A stretch of 64,000 nucleotides of DNA from JAMXLO01 sp963794185 (GTDB taxonomy: Bacteria > Pseudomonadota > Alphaproteobacteria > Acetobacterales > Acetobacteraceae), in NCBI GenBank assembly GCA_963794185.1, contig CAWCDM010000144.1:102743-166742 (forward strand), read 5' to 3'. A program made the position numbers and the translations under genes. Below the pieces are notes generated by a model. It made no database searches, was not told the DNA's origin, and saw only the letters and a program-made list of their open reading frames with translations. Positions 53,949 through 62,568 of this stretch are shown here, piece after piece (position 1 is the stretch's first letter; each line of letters opens with the position of its first letter).

Positions 53949-55208
53949 ATGCAGGGGACCCTCGACGCCATTCTGAGACAATTCGTCGTCGTTGGCCGGC
54001 TGACGGTTCGTTGGCCCGACGGACAGCGGACCAGCTACGCCGGGCCGGCCGGGTCGGGGCCGGAAGCCGGCATCGCGATCCGGGACACGCGGACAATTCG
54101 TCGCCTCGTGCTCAACCCGACGCTGGCGTTGGGCGAGGCCTACATGGATGGTGCGTTGGTCCCAGACGGCGGCGGCATCTATGACGTGATCGAAGTGCTG
54201 GCGCTGAACGTGATGGCGAACGCCAAGGGCCATCTTATCGCCCGCGCGCGCTCGGCCCTCGGCCAGCTGCGGCGGCAATTCGACCAGTACAATCCCGCGC
54301 CGCGCGCCCAGCGGAACGTGGCGCATCACTACGACCTGAACGGGCGGCTCTACAGCCTGTTCCTCGATCGCGACCGGCAGTATTCCTGCGCCTACTTTCA
54401 GCGCGGCGACGAGACGCTGGAAGAGGCGCAGACCGCCAAGAAGCGGCATATCGCGGCAAAACTCTGTCTCGACCGACCGGGGCTTTCGGTGCTCGACATC
54501 GGCTCCGGCTGGGGTGGGCTGGCGCTGAGCCTGGCGCGCGACCACGGCGCGCGGGTCACCGGCGTCACACTGTCCACCGAGCAGCTCGCCGAGTCGCGCG
54601 CGCGCGCCGCGGCCGAGGGGCTGCAAGACCGCGTGTCATTCGAGCTGCTGGATTATCGGAAGCTGGATCGCCGGTTCGACCGTATCGTCTCGGTCGGCAT
54701 GTTCGAGCACGTCGGCGTGGGGCACTACCGCGCGTTCTTCGACACCGTGGCGCGTTGCCTCAGCCCGGACGGCGTCGCGCTGCTGCACGCGATCGGGCGC
54801 AGCGACGGGCCGGGCTTCACCAATCCGTGGATCGCCAAGTACATCTTCCCCGGCGGCTATTGCCCCGCGCTGTCGGAGGTCGTGCCGCCGGTCGAGAAGA
54901 GCGGCCTGATAGCCACCGACATCGAGATATTGCGACTGCACTATGCCGAGACGCTGCGCCACTGGCGCCGCCGCTTCACCGCCAACCGCGACACCATCGC
55001 CTCGCTGTACGACGAACGCTTCTGCCGCATGTTCGAGTTCTACCTGTGCGGCTCGGAGATCGCGTTCCGCCGCGAGGGCCACATGGTGTTCCAGGTCCAG
55101 CTCGCGCACAACCAGACTGCGGTACCGCTGACGCGGGATTACATCACGGCGTTCGAGTCGGCTGTCGCCGGCGGCCAGAAATCGAGCGTGCTGAGCCGGG
55201 GGAACTGA
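53949..55208 (+). CDS. Cyclopropane-fatty-acyl-phospholipid synthase family methyltransferase
   Basis: 419 residues. An N-terminal domain (RLTVRWPDGQRTSYAGPAG, LVLNPTLALGEAYMDGALV) precedes the catalytic domain: VAHHYDLNGRLYSLFLDRDR, QYSCAYFQRGDETLEEAQ, LSVLDIGSGWGGLALSLARD (SAM motif), and RIVSVGMFEHVGVGHYRAFF. This is the full CFA architecture. Such enzymes methylenate unsaturated acyl chains of membrane lipids; some homologues make other modifications. It follows the fab cluster, in keeping with lipid modification. Also possible: a related fatty-acid methyltransferase. Confidence 0.88.
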   Translation: MQGTLDAILRQFVVVGRLTVRWPDGQRTSYAGPAGSGPEAGIAIRDTRTIRRLVLNPTLALGEAYMDGALVPDGGGIYDVIEVLALNVMANAKGHLIARARSALGQLRRQFDQYNPAPRAQRNVAHHYDLNGRLYSLFLDRDRQYSCAYFQRGDETLEEAQTAKKRHIAAKLCLDRPGLSVLDIGSGWGGLALSLARDHGARVTGVTLSTEQLAESRARAAAEGLQDRVSFELLDYRKLDRRFDRIVSVGMFEHVGVGHYRAFFDTVARCLSPDGVALLHAIGRSDGPGFTNPWIAKYIFPGGYCPALSEVVPPVEKSGLIATDIEILRLHYAETLRHWRRRFTANRDTIASLYDERFCRMFEFYLCGSEIAFRREGHMVFQVQLAHNQTAVPLTRDYITAFESAVAGGQKSSVLSRGN

Positions 55209-55329
55209 CGAGCGGGCGATACCCAGCGTGTCGGACGAAATCCTTCGCAATTAAGTCCCCGGGTTCCACACTCGTCCACAGACTGAACAACTCCCCAAGC
55301 CGTACCCGGCAAGCTATGCTCCGCCGGTA

Positions 55330-56826
55330 ATGAACACCATCAATTCGCCCCTGCTCGGTCTGTCGCAGCGTCTGCCGCCATCCAATGTGCAGGCGGAGCA
55401 GGCGCTGCTCGGCGCTCTGCTCGCGAACAACCGCGCCTACGAACGTGTCTCGGAATTCCTCGCGCCTGAGCATTTCACCGATCCGATCCACGGCCGCATC
55501 TACCAGGCGGTCGCGCGCCGGGTCGAAGCGGGCCAGCTTGCGGACGCGGTCACGCTGAAGGCCGAGTTCGAGCATTCCGGCGTGCTCGAGGAAGTCGGCG
55601 GCACCGCCTACCTCGCGCAACTGCTGACCGCCATGGTCGGCATCATCAATGCGGGCGAGTACGGCCGTGCGATCCACGACGCCTGGCTGCGCCGGCAGCT
55701 GATCGACATCGGCGAGACGGTGGTCAACAACGCATTCGGCGCCGACGCAGAACTCGATGGCGGGCAGCAGATCGAGGCTGCCGAGCAGTCGCTGTTCCAG
55801 CTCGGCACCGATGGCGGCGTTGCCGGCGGTTTTGTGAGCTTCGAGCACGCGCTGACCGAGGCCATCCAAGGGGCTGAGCGCGCGTTCAAACGCACAGGCC
55901 ACGTATCCGGTCTGACCACCGGGCTGCGCGATCTGGACACGAAGATGGGTGGCCTCCACGTATCGGACCTCGTGGTCCTCGCCGGCCGACCCGGCATGGG
56001 GAAGTCGGCGCTCGCCACCAAGATCGCCTACGGCGCCGCGAAGGCGCTGCTGACCGAGGCGCGGGCCAGTGACCCGAATGCCCTGCCGAAACGCTGTGTC
56101 GGGATATTCTCGTTGGAAATGAGCGCGGAGCAGCTGGCGACCCGCCTGCTCAGCGAGGAATCGCTGGTTTCCAGCGATCGGATCCGTCGTGGCGACATCA
56201 GTCAGCGCGACTTTGACAAATTCGTGCAGGTCTCGCGCGAGATCGCCGCGTTGCCGATCGAGATCGACGACACGCCGGCGATCACCCTGTCGGCGCTGCG
56301 CACCCGCGCACGGCGCCTGAAACGCACGAACGGGCTGTCGCTGATCGTCATCGACTACCTCCAGCTCATGCGCCCCGCCGCCGGCACCAGGCCGGAAAAC
56401 CGAGTGCTGGAGATTGCCCAGCTTACCCAGGGGCTGAAGGCGATCGCCAAGGAACTGGCGGTGCCGGTGCTCGCCCTGTCGCAGCTGTCGCGTGCCGTCG
56501 AGAACCGCGAGGACAAGCGGCCGCAGCTCGCCGACCTGCGCGAATCGGGCACCATCGAGCAGGACGCCGACGTGGTGATGTTCATCTACCGCGACGAGTA
56601 TTACCTGGAGCAGCGGATGCCGAAGATCGCGGCGTTCGAGAACGAGGACAAGTACCAGTCCACGCTGGATGACTGGCAGCGAAAGATGACCGAGGTCCAC
56701 AATCAGGCAGACCTCATCATCGCCAAGCAGCGCCACGGCCCGACGGGAACAATCCAGCTGTTCTTTGAGGCTGAGTTCACGCGCTTCGCCGATATCGACC
56801 TGGTGCACAGGGATCATGCGCCCTGA
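55330..56826 (+). CDS. dnaB: Replicative DNA helicase DnaB
   Basis: 498 residues, intact, no intein. N-terminal domain: PPSNVQAEQALLGALLANNR. C-terminal RecA-like domain: DLVVLAGRPGMGKSALATKI (Walker A), VGIFSLEMSAEQLATRLLSE, LSLIVIDYLQLMRPAAG (Walker B), VPVLALSQLSRAVENREDKR and PQLADLRESGTIEQDADVVM (Arg-rich sensor region). Hexameric 5'-3' helicase of the replication fork. Its 3' end overlaps the alr start by 11 bp. Confidence 0.97.
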   Translation: MNTINSPLLGLSQRLPPSNVQAEQALLGALLANNRAYERVSEFLAPEHFTDPIHGRIYQAVARRVEAGQLADAVTLKAEFEHSGVLEEVGGTAYLAQLLTAMVGIINAGEYGRAIHDAWLRRQLIDIGETVVNNAFGADAELDGGQQIEAAEQSLFQLGTDGGVAGGFVSFEHALTEAIQGAERAFKRTGHVSGLTTGLRDLDTKMGGLHVSDLVVLAGRPGMGKSALATKIAYGAAKALLTEARASDPNALPKRCVGIFSLEMSAEQLATRLLSEESLVSSDRIRRGDISQRDFDKFVQVSREIAALPIEIDDTPAITLSALRTRARRLKRTNGLSLIVIDYLQLMRPAAGTRPENRVLEIAQLTQGLKAIAKELAVPVLALSQLSRAVENREDKRPQLADLRESGTIEQDADVVMFIYRDEYYLEQRMPKIAAFENEDKYQSTLDDWQRKMTEVHNQADLIIAKQRHGPTGTIQLFFEAEFTRFADIDLVHRDHAP

Positions 56827-57913
56827 GGCAGGACACGCCGGTGCAATCCTCGAAGTCGATCTCGGCGCCATTGTCGCCAACTGGCGCCTGCTCTGCACAC
56901 TGCATCCATCGGGCCCAGTCGCCGGTGTGGTGAAGGCGGACGGTTATGGACTTGGTGCGCGCCATATTGCAGCAGCGCTGCACGTAGCGGGGGCCAGGCA
57001 CTTCTTCGTGGCTCTGCTGGACGAGGCCATGGAAATCCGCGACCTCGTGCCGGACGCATTGCTTGGCGTGTTGGGCGGCCTTCTTCCGGGCAGCGAGGCG
57101 GACTACCTGGCGCACGACCTCGTCCCGGTGCTCGGATCCCTCACCGAGATCGATGCCTGGAACGGCACGGCACGCGCGGTCGGCCGTAGGCTGCCGGCGA
57201 TCCTGCACATCGATACCGGCATGGCGCGACTCGGCCTCGATGCGGGGGAACTGGCCGTGCTCCGGCAGGACCATGCGCGGCTGGAAGGGATCGTGTTGCG
57301 CTACGTGATGACACATCTCGTATCGTCGGAGGCCGCGGCCGATCCGCTGAACGCACTGCAGCGGGATCGCTTCGTCGCCGCCTGTGCGGGCCTGCCGCCG
57401 TCACGGCGGAGCTTCGCCAACTCCTCCGGGATCTTTCTCGGCGCCGGCTGGGCGTCCGACCTCGCGCGGCCCGGCGCTGCCCTCTACGGCATCAACCCGA
57501 CGCCGGATCGGTCCAACCCCATGCAACTGCCCGTTCGCCTGCGGGCGCGCGTGCTGGCGGTGCGCGACGTGGCGACGGGCGACAGCGTCGGCTACAACGC
57601 GACTTGGCGCGCGGGGAGGCCGAGCCGGGTGGCCACCGCCGGAATCGGCTACGCCGACGGCTGGCACCGCAGCCTGTCGGGCCGCGGCCGGGCGTTCTTT
57701 GACGGCACCCCGGTGCCGCTGGTAGGCCGTGTCTCCATGGACCTGACCACATTCGACGTGACCGACGTCCCCGGGGTCGTCCCCGGCGCCTGGCTGGAGC
57801 TGATCGGTCCGGCCCAGACGCCCGACGATGTGGCCGTGGCGGCGGGCACCAACGGCTACGAGGTTCTCACCTCGCTCGGACGCAGATTCCACAGGGTCTA
57901 CCAGCCGGCGTGA
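56816..57913 (+). CDS. alr: Alanine racemase
   Basis: 365 residues from ATG 56816, internal to the end of dnaB. GVVKADGYGLGARHIAAALH contains the PLP-binding Lys at about residue 40. RPGAALYGINPTPDRSNPMQ and SVGYNATWRAGRPSRVATAG follow, then IGYADGWHRSLSGRGRAFFD with the catalytic Tyr region, and PLVGRVSMDLTTFDVTDVPG. Supplies D-alanine for peptidoglycan. The stop overlaps the next gene by four bases, giving a dnaB-alr-mlaE coupled unit. Confidence 0.95.
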   Translation: MRPEAGHAGAILEVDLGAIVANWRLLCTLHPSGPVAGVVKADGYGLGARHIAAALHVAGARHFFVALLDEAMEIRDLVPDALLGVLGGLLPGSEADYLAHDLVPVLGSLTEIDAWNGTARAVGRRLPAILHIDTGMARLGLDAGELAVLRQDHARLEGIVLRYVMTHLVSSEAAADPLNALQRDRFVAACAGLPPSRRSFANSSGIFLGAGWASDLARPGAALYGINPTPDRSNPMQLPVRLRARVLAVRDVATGDSVGYNATWRAGRPSRVATAGIGYADGWHRSLSGRGRAFFDGTPVPLVGRVSMDLTTFDVTDVPGVVPGAWLELIGPAQTPDDVAVAAGTNGYEVLTSLGRRFHRVYQPA

Positions 57914-58695
57914 ACCCGATCCTGGACAGCCTCGCCGCCGTTGGCCGCGGCGTTCTCGGCGCGTGCCGCGTCACCGGCTCGCTGGCGCTGTTCGCGATCG
58001 TCGGCCTGTCGCATCTGTTCCGCCCACCGTTCTATGGCCGCCTGTTCGTCCGTGCGCTGCTGGAGATCGGCTATTTCAGCCTGCCGGTGGTGGCGCTGAC
58101 CGCGATCTTCACCGGCATGGTGCTGGCTCTGCAGTCCTATACCGGCTTTGCCCGGTTCTCCGCCGAGGGCGCCGTCGCCAACGTGGTCGTGCTATCGATC
58201 ACCCGCGAGCTTGGCCCGGTGCTGGCCGGGCTGATGGTGGCGGGACGCATCGGCGCGGCGATGGCAGCCGAGATCGGCACCATGCGCGTCACCGACCAGA
58301 TCGACGCGCTGTCCACGCTGTCGACCGATCCGATGAAGTACCTGGTGGCGCCGCGTCTGCTGGCCGGCATCGTGGCGCTGCCGATGCTGGTGGTGGTGGC
58401 CGACATCCTGGGTGTGCTCGGCGGGTTCATCGTGTCCACGTTGAAGCTCGGGTTCAATGTCGGCACCTACCTGCGCAACACGATGGACTTCATGCAGGCG
58501 ATGGACGTGACGTCCGGGCTGGTGAAGGCGGCGGTGTTCGGCTTCCTGATCGCGCTGATGGGCTGCTATCAGGGTTACAACAGTCGCGGTGGGGCGGAAG
58601 GCGTGGGCGCGGCGACGACCGCGGCGGTGGTGAGTGCATCGATCCTGATCCTTGCGTTCGACTATGTGCTGACTGAGATGTTCTTCGCGCGATGA
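57910..58695 (+). CDS. MlaE-type ABC transporter permease
   Basis: 261 residues from GTG 57910. Permease features: FSLPVVALTAIFTGMVLALQ, YTGFARFSAEGAVANVVVLS, ITRELGPVLAGLMVAGRIGA and AMAAEIGTMRVTDQIDALST, the E-x-G-T-M-x-V-x-x-Q-I-D-A-L signature of MlaE/YrbE, then several membrane helices. Part of an inner-membrane phospholipid transport complex. The matching ATPase gene is at 59199, but a GxxExxY cassette on the opposite strand separates them. Confidence 0.9.
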   Translation: MNPILDSLAAVGRGVLGACRVTGSLALFAIVGLSHLFRPPFYGRLFVRALLEIGYFSLPVVALTAIFTGMVLALQSYTGFARFSAEGAVANVVVLSITRELGPVLAGLMVAGRIGAAMAAEIGTMRVTDQIDALSTLSTDPMKYLVAPRLLAGIVALPMLVVVADILGVLGGFIVSTLKLGFNVGTYLRNTMDFMQAMDVTSGLVKAAVFGFLIALMGCYQGYNSRGGAEGVGAATTAAVVSASILILAFDYVLTEMFFAR

Positions 58696-58707
58696 AATAA
58701 GAAGGAA

Positions 58708-58740
58708 GGTTCCTCACGGAGGTCACGGAAATGAAGGAAG
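58708..58740. repeat. Left flanking repeat of the GxxExxY cassette
   Basis: AAGGTTCCTCACGGAGGTCA followed by CGGAAATGAAGGAAGGGCCA. The complement of this sequence recurs at 59145-59192 on the other side of the GxxExxY gene, forming imperfect terminal inverted repeats, and a gene-less pair is at 52023-52165. Confidence 0.6.
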
Positions 58741-58763
58741 GGCCACTGAGCGATTCCCTGCCG

Positions 58764-59138
58764 TCACATCACGAAACGGCGGATGCCATCCTTGAGGCGC
58801 AGGGTGTTGAAATTGAGCAGCAGTCCAACTCGGCAGCCGCTCATTCGGAGATTGGTCAGGACCTGAGCTTCATGGACAGGCAGCAGTCTGTCGATCGACT
58901 TGATCTCGAGGATCAATTCGCGTGCAACGACAATGTCGGCACGGAATCCCGCTTCCAGCGCCACGCCCTCATAGACCACTGGCACCGCGAGTTGCCGTTC
59001 AAAGTCGATTCCGGCCTGCTGCAGTTCGAAGCATAGGCACTCCTCATAGACCAACTCCAGCAACCCTGGCCCCAGCCGTCGATCCAGCTTGATCGCAAGC
59101 CCAAGTACCTGCTCTGTCAGCTCGCCGCGCACCAGCAT
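58764..59138 (-). CDS. GxxExxY family protein
   Basis: 124 residues from ATG 59138. The name-giving motif is GLLELVY inside RRLGPGLLELVYEECLCFEL. Next come ERQLAVPVVYEGVALEAGFR, then ADIVVARELILEIKSIDRLL, a D-x(n)-E-x-K arrangement like that of PD-(D/E)-x-K nucleases, and LLLNFNTLRLKDGIRRFV, the typical end. The biological role of this widespread family is unknown. The gene lies antisense between mlaE and mlaF and is bounded by inverted repeats, as an inserted cassette would be. Confidence 0.88.
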   Translation of the reverse strand: MLVRGELTEQVLGLAIKLDRRLGPGLLELVYEECLCFELQQAGIDFERQLAVPVVYEGVALEAGFRADIVVARELILEIKSIDRLLPVHEAQVLTNLRMSGCRVGLLLNFNTLRLKDGIRRFVM

Positions 59139-59144
59139 GGTCAG

Positions 59145-59192
59145 CCTCCGTGGCCCTCTGTCATCCTCCCTCTTCTCCGTGTGGAACCTTAA
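59145..59192. repeat. Right flanking repeat of the GxxExxY cassette
   Basis: Reads CCTCCGTGGCCCTCTGTCAT on through CTTCTCCGTGTGGAACCTTA; its complement begins AAGGTTCCACACGGAG, pairing with the left repeat at 58708. It also supplies the sequence just upstream of mlaF, so it may affect that gene's expression. Confidence 0.6.
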
Positions 59193-59198
59193 GAACGC

Positions 59199-59981
59199 AT
59201 GACCCAGCACGGACCCGTACCGAAAATCCGCCTCCGCAACCTCCGCAAGAGCTTCGGCGAGAAGCTGGTCCTCGACGGCATCGACCTCGATGTCATGCCC
59301 GAGACCTCGATGGTGGTGATCGGCGGCTCCGGCTCCGGCAAATCTGTCCTGCTCAAATGCATCCTCGGCCTGATCGAACCGGACGACGGCAGCATCGAGA
59401 TCGACGGCACCGACATCCTCACCCTTCCCCGCCGCGAGCAGGACGCGACCCGCTCGCGCATCGGCATGCTGTTCCAGAACGGCGCGCTGTTCGACAGCCT
59501 GCCGGTCTGGGAAAACGTCGTGTTCGGACTGCTCGCCCAGCGCAGGCTCAGCCGCTCCGACGCCCCCGGCCGCGCGGCCGACTTCCTCGCCCAGGTCGGG
59601 CTCGCCGCCAGCGTGGGCGATCTCTACCCGGCGGAGCTGTCGGGCGGGATGCAGAAGCGCGTCGCGCTCGCCCGCGCCATCGCGGCCCGCCCCGACATCA
59701 TGTTCTTCGACGAACCGACCACCGGGCTCGATCCGATCATGGGCGCGGTGATCGACGGGCTTGTGGTGGACTGCGTCAAACAGCTTGGCAGCACTGCGGT
59801 CGCGATCACCCACGACATGGCCAGCGCCCGCCGCATCGGCGATGCCGCGGCGATGATCCACCGCGGCCGGATCGTCTGGAGCGGCCCGGCGTCCCGGCTG
59901 ATGGACAGCGGCAATCCCGTGGTCGACCAGTTCACCCATGGCCGCCGCGAAGGCCCGATCCAGATGGAGCTGAGACGATAG
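59199..59981 (+). CDS. MlaF-type ABC transporter ATP-binding protein
   Basis: 260 residues, intact. Walker A VVIGGSGSGKSVLLKCILGL, Q-loop IGMLFQNGALFDSLPVWENV (the G-A-L-F-D-S segment is typical of MlaF), signature LSGGMQKRVALARAIAARPD, Walker B MFFDEPTTGLDPIMG and the H-loop VAITHDMASARRI. Energises the MlaE permease. No mlaD (MCE-domain) gene follows, unlike most mla operons. Confidence 0.92.
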   Translation: MTQHGPVPKIRLRNLRKSFGEKLVLDGIDLDVMPETSMVVIGGSGSGKSVLLKCILGLIEPDDGSIEIDGTDILTLPRREQDATRSRIGMLFQNGALFDSLPVWENVVFGLLAQRRLSRSDAPGRAADFLAQVGLAASVGDLYPAELSGGMQKRVALARAIAARPDIMFFDEPTTGLDPIMGAVIDGLVVDCVKQLGSTAVAITHDMASARRIGDAAAMIHRGRIVWSGPASRLMDSGNPVVDQFTHGRREGPIQMELRR

Positions 59982-60022
59982 CGCGTCCCTGTTTACTGGC
60001 AGTCCTGGGTGCCTGCCCCGCA

Positions 60023-60517
60023 GTGCTGCTTCCGTTGCTCGGGGACGTGGCACGCGCCTCGCCGGTGGACAATGCAAGGCAGCTCGCCGGACTGTTCATG
60101 CAGAGCTGCGTGCGGTTCGCGGGAAATCGCACCGGCCTGCGCGACTGGGCGCACCGGACGGGCCTTGCCCATGTGCCCGAGCCGGCGCGTGCCGCGTTCC
60201 TGCACGGCGCGTCCGGCATGGCGTTCGATGCCTCCAACGCGAACGGCAGGCTCGTGTTGATCTCGGATGATGCCGGCGGCTGTTCGGCGGTCGCCCAGAT
60301 GGCGAACGGCCCGGCCCTGTTCGGCGCACTTGAGGCCGACATGCGCCAGGCCGGCATCGGCTTCACGCTAAGTCGGGAATTCGCCGATCCGGAGGAGAAG
60401 CAGCTCCAGCATCGCGAATATGCTGCCTCGCAGGGCACCCGAACGTGGCGAATCGTCGCCGGCACAGTAAGAGATCAGCAAGGCGGCCAGGCGATGCTGA
60501 CCGCCGAACCTGGTTGA
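60023..60517 (+). CDS. Hypothetical exported protein
   Basis: The frame contains PCLLAVLGACPAVLLPLLGD and VARASPVDNARQLAGLFMQS, which looks like a signal peptide and cleavage region, then CVRFAGNRTGLRDWAHRTGL, SDDAGGCSAVAQMANGPALF and THREYAASQGTRTWR-like sequence. The start is uncertain: no ATG is in frame. GTG 60023 is the first standard start, but it removes part of the hydrophobic segment; CTG 59996 would keep it. Placed between mlaF and radA. Two Cys (in SCVRF and GGCSA) could pair. I do not recognise a characterised family. Confidence 0.5.
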   Translation: MLLPLLGDVARASPVDNARQLAGLFMQSCVRFAGNRTGLRDWAHRTGLAHVPEPARAAFLHGASGMAFDASNANGRLVLISDDAGGCSAVAQMANGPALFGALEADMRQAGIGFTLSREFADPEEKQLQHREYAASQGTRTWRIVAGTVRDQQGGQAMLTAEPG

Positions 60518-60523
60518 GGCGAA

Positions 60524-61912
60524 TTGGCCAGACCAACCTCCCGCTTTGTCTGCCAGAGCTGCGGCGCGGCCAGCCCGAAATGGGCCGGGCGCTGCGAGAG
60601 CTGCGGCGAGTGGAACAGCATCGTCGAGGAAGCCATCGTCCGGCCCGGGCCGACCGGGAAGGCGGCGTCCGGCAGGCGCGTGGAGTTCGTCGGCATGGCG
60701 GGCAGCGCAGTCCCGCCGCCGCGCTGCCCGACCGGCATCGCGGAGCTGGATCGGGTGCTGGGCGGCGGTCTGGTGCAGGCCTCGGCCGTCCTGGTCGGTG
60801 GTGATCCGGGGATCGGCAAATCCACCCTGATGCTGCAGGCCGCCGCCAGCCTGGCGCGCCAGGGACGCCGCGTGTTCTACGTCTCCGGCGAGGAATCCAT
60901 CGAACAGATGCGCCTGCGCGCCCGCCGCCTCGGCGTCCATGACGCGCCGCTGGAGCTCGCCGCCGCGATCAACCTGCGCGACATCGCCACCGGCCTGGAG
61001 GGCGCAGGCGACGCGGCACTGGTGGTGATCGATTCGATCCAGACCATGTGGCTCGACACGATCGACAGCGCCCCCGGCACCGTGGCGCAGGTCCGCGCGT
61101 CCAGCTTCGAACTGATCCAGCTGGCCAAGGGAGGGAAATTCGCGCTCGTGCTGGTCGGCCACGTGACCAAGGACGGTGCGCTCGCCGGCCCTCGCGTGCT
61201 GGAGCACATGGTTGACGCGGTGCTGTATTTCGAAGGCGATCGCGGCCACCAGTTCCGCATCCTGCGCGCGGTGAAGAACCGCTTCGGCGCCACTGACGAG
61301 ATCGGCGTGTTCGAGATGACCGATCGCGGGCTCGCCGAAGTCGCCAATCCGTCCGCCCTGTTCCTAGCCGAGCGTCGCGGCAACATCGCCGGCAGCGCGG
61401 TGTTCGCCGGGCTGGAGGGGACGCGGCCCGTGCTGGTCGAGGTGCAGGCGCTGCTGTCGCCCAATCCGGGCGGCAGCCCGCGCCGGTCCGTGATCGGCTG
61501 GGACGGCGGTCGGCTGGCGATGCTGCTCGCGGTGCTGGAGGCCCGCGCCGGGGTCCGGCTGAATGCCACCGACGTCTATCTCAACATCACCGGCGGCCTG
61601 CGGGTGAGCGAACCGGCCGCGGACCTCGCCGTATCGGCGGCGCTGGTATCAGCGGCGTTCGACCAGCCGACCAGCGCCGGCATGGTGTATTTCGGCGAGG
61701 TGGGCCTGTCGGGCGAGATCCGCCAGGTCGCGCAGGCCGAGTCGCGGCTGAAGGAGGCAGCGAAGTTGGGCTTCCTGCAGGCCACCCTGCCGCGCCGGGT
61801 CGCCCGCGGCAACCGGCCGCTGGCCCGGCCTGAGGGGCTCGAACTGGCGGAAATCGGCCACATCTCCGATTTGGTTTCCCGCTTCGCGCCGAATTCGGCC
61901 GGATCGACGTGA
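60524..61912 (+). CDS. radA: DNA repair protein RadA (Sms)
   Basis: 462 residues. N-terminal zinc finger FVCQSCGAASPKWAGRCESC (C4), RecA-like ATPase with Walker A LVGGDPGIGKSTLMLQAAAS, AALVVIDSIQTMWLDTIDSA (Walker B), the RadA-specific K-N-R-F-G in LRAVKNRFGATDEIGVFEMT, and a Lon-like C-terminal domain (DVYLNITGGLRVSEPAADLA). Promotes branch migration in recombination. The start is a TTG at 60524, just after the preceding gene. Confidence 0.95.
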   Translation: MARPTSRFVCQSCGAASPKWAGRCESCGEWNSIVEEAIVRPGPTGKAASGRRVEFVGMAGSAVPPPRCPTGIAELDRVLGGGLVQASAVLVGGDPGIGKSTLMLQAAASLARQGRRVFYVSGEESIEQMRLRARRLGVHDAPLELAAAINLRDIATGLEGAGDAALVVIDSIQTMWLDTIDSAPGTVAQVRASSFELIQLAKGGKFALVLVGHVTKDGALAGPRVLEHMVDAVLYFEGDRGHQFRILRAVKNRFGATDEIGVFEMTDRGLAEVANPSALFLAERRGNIAGSAVFAGLEGTRPVLVEVQALLSPNPGGSPRRSVIGWDGGRLAMLLAVLEARAGVRLNATDVYLNITGGLRVSEPAADLAVSAALVSAAFDQPTSAGMVYFGEVGLSGEIRQVAQAESRLKEAAKLGFLQATLPRRVARGNRPLARPEGLELAEIGHISDLVSRFAPNSAGST

Positions 61913-61974
61913 TCGTGGCTTGGCGCGGCACGCATTGCGGCCGATAAACTCGCCGGCGCTTCCGTGGCGGTTTG

Positions 61975-62556
61975 ATGACCTGGGTCGATCTCGTTGTGCT
62001 CGCCGTGCTGGCGATATCCGCGCTGCTCGCCTTCCTGCGCGGCCTGGTGCGGGAGGTGCTTGGACTGGCCGCCTGGGTCGGGGCTGTCGCCGCCGCGGTC
62101 TGGGCACTGCCGTATGCGAGGCCGCGCTTCCAGCAATGGCTCGGGGCTTCACCCTGGATCGATCCTGTTGCCTTCGGCGTGGTGCTCCTGGTCACGCTGA
62201 TCGTGCTGCTGATCCTCTCGCGATGGATCGGCGCTCTGGTGCGCGCCTCGCCGATCGGCGGCGTTGACCGCTCGCTGGGTCTGGTATTCGGCCTGGCGCG
62301 GGGTGCAGTGCTGGTCATCCTTGCCTATATCGCAACCGGTATGGTGATCCCGCTGGAACGCTGGCCGGAACCGGTGCTGGAGGCTCGTTCGCTGTATTTC
62401 GCCTACCAGGGCGCCCGGTGGGTAAGGGACCAGCTTCCGGTCGACTATCGCCCACGGCTTTACGCGCCACCGCCCGGCCGCGCGACCACGGCGGAGGCCC
62501 TGCTGCACGCCAACCCGCAAGGCAGGGCTGTCGGCAGACCGCCCGTTCGTGATTAG
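61975..62556 (+). CDS. cvpA: CvpA family membrane protein
   Basis: 193 residues from ATG 61975; a TTG at 61972 is an alternative. Four hydrophobic segments: VDLVVLAVLAISALLAFLRG, VLGLAAWVGAVAAAVWALPY, PVAFGVVLLVTLIVLLILSR and GLARGAVLVILAYIATGMVI, with the G-L-x-R-E-V motif LRGLVREVLGLAAW. A hydrophilic tail follows. Named for colicin V production; true role unclear. It precedes purF, as in many bacteria. Confidence 0.9.
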   Translation: MTWVDLVVLAVLAISALLAFLRGLVREVLGLAAWVGAVAAAVWALPYARPRFQQWLGASPWIDPVAFGVVLLVTLIVLLILSRWIGALVRASPIGGVDRSLGLVFGLARGAVLVILAYIATGMVIPLERWPEPVLEARSLYFAYQGARWVRDQLPVDYRPRLYAPPPGRATTAEALLHANPQGRAVGRPPVRD

Positions 62557-62568
62557 GAGAGCCAAGGC

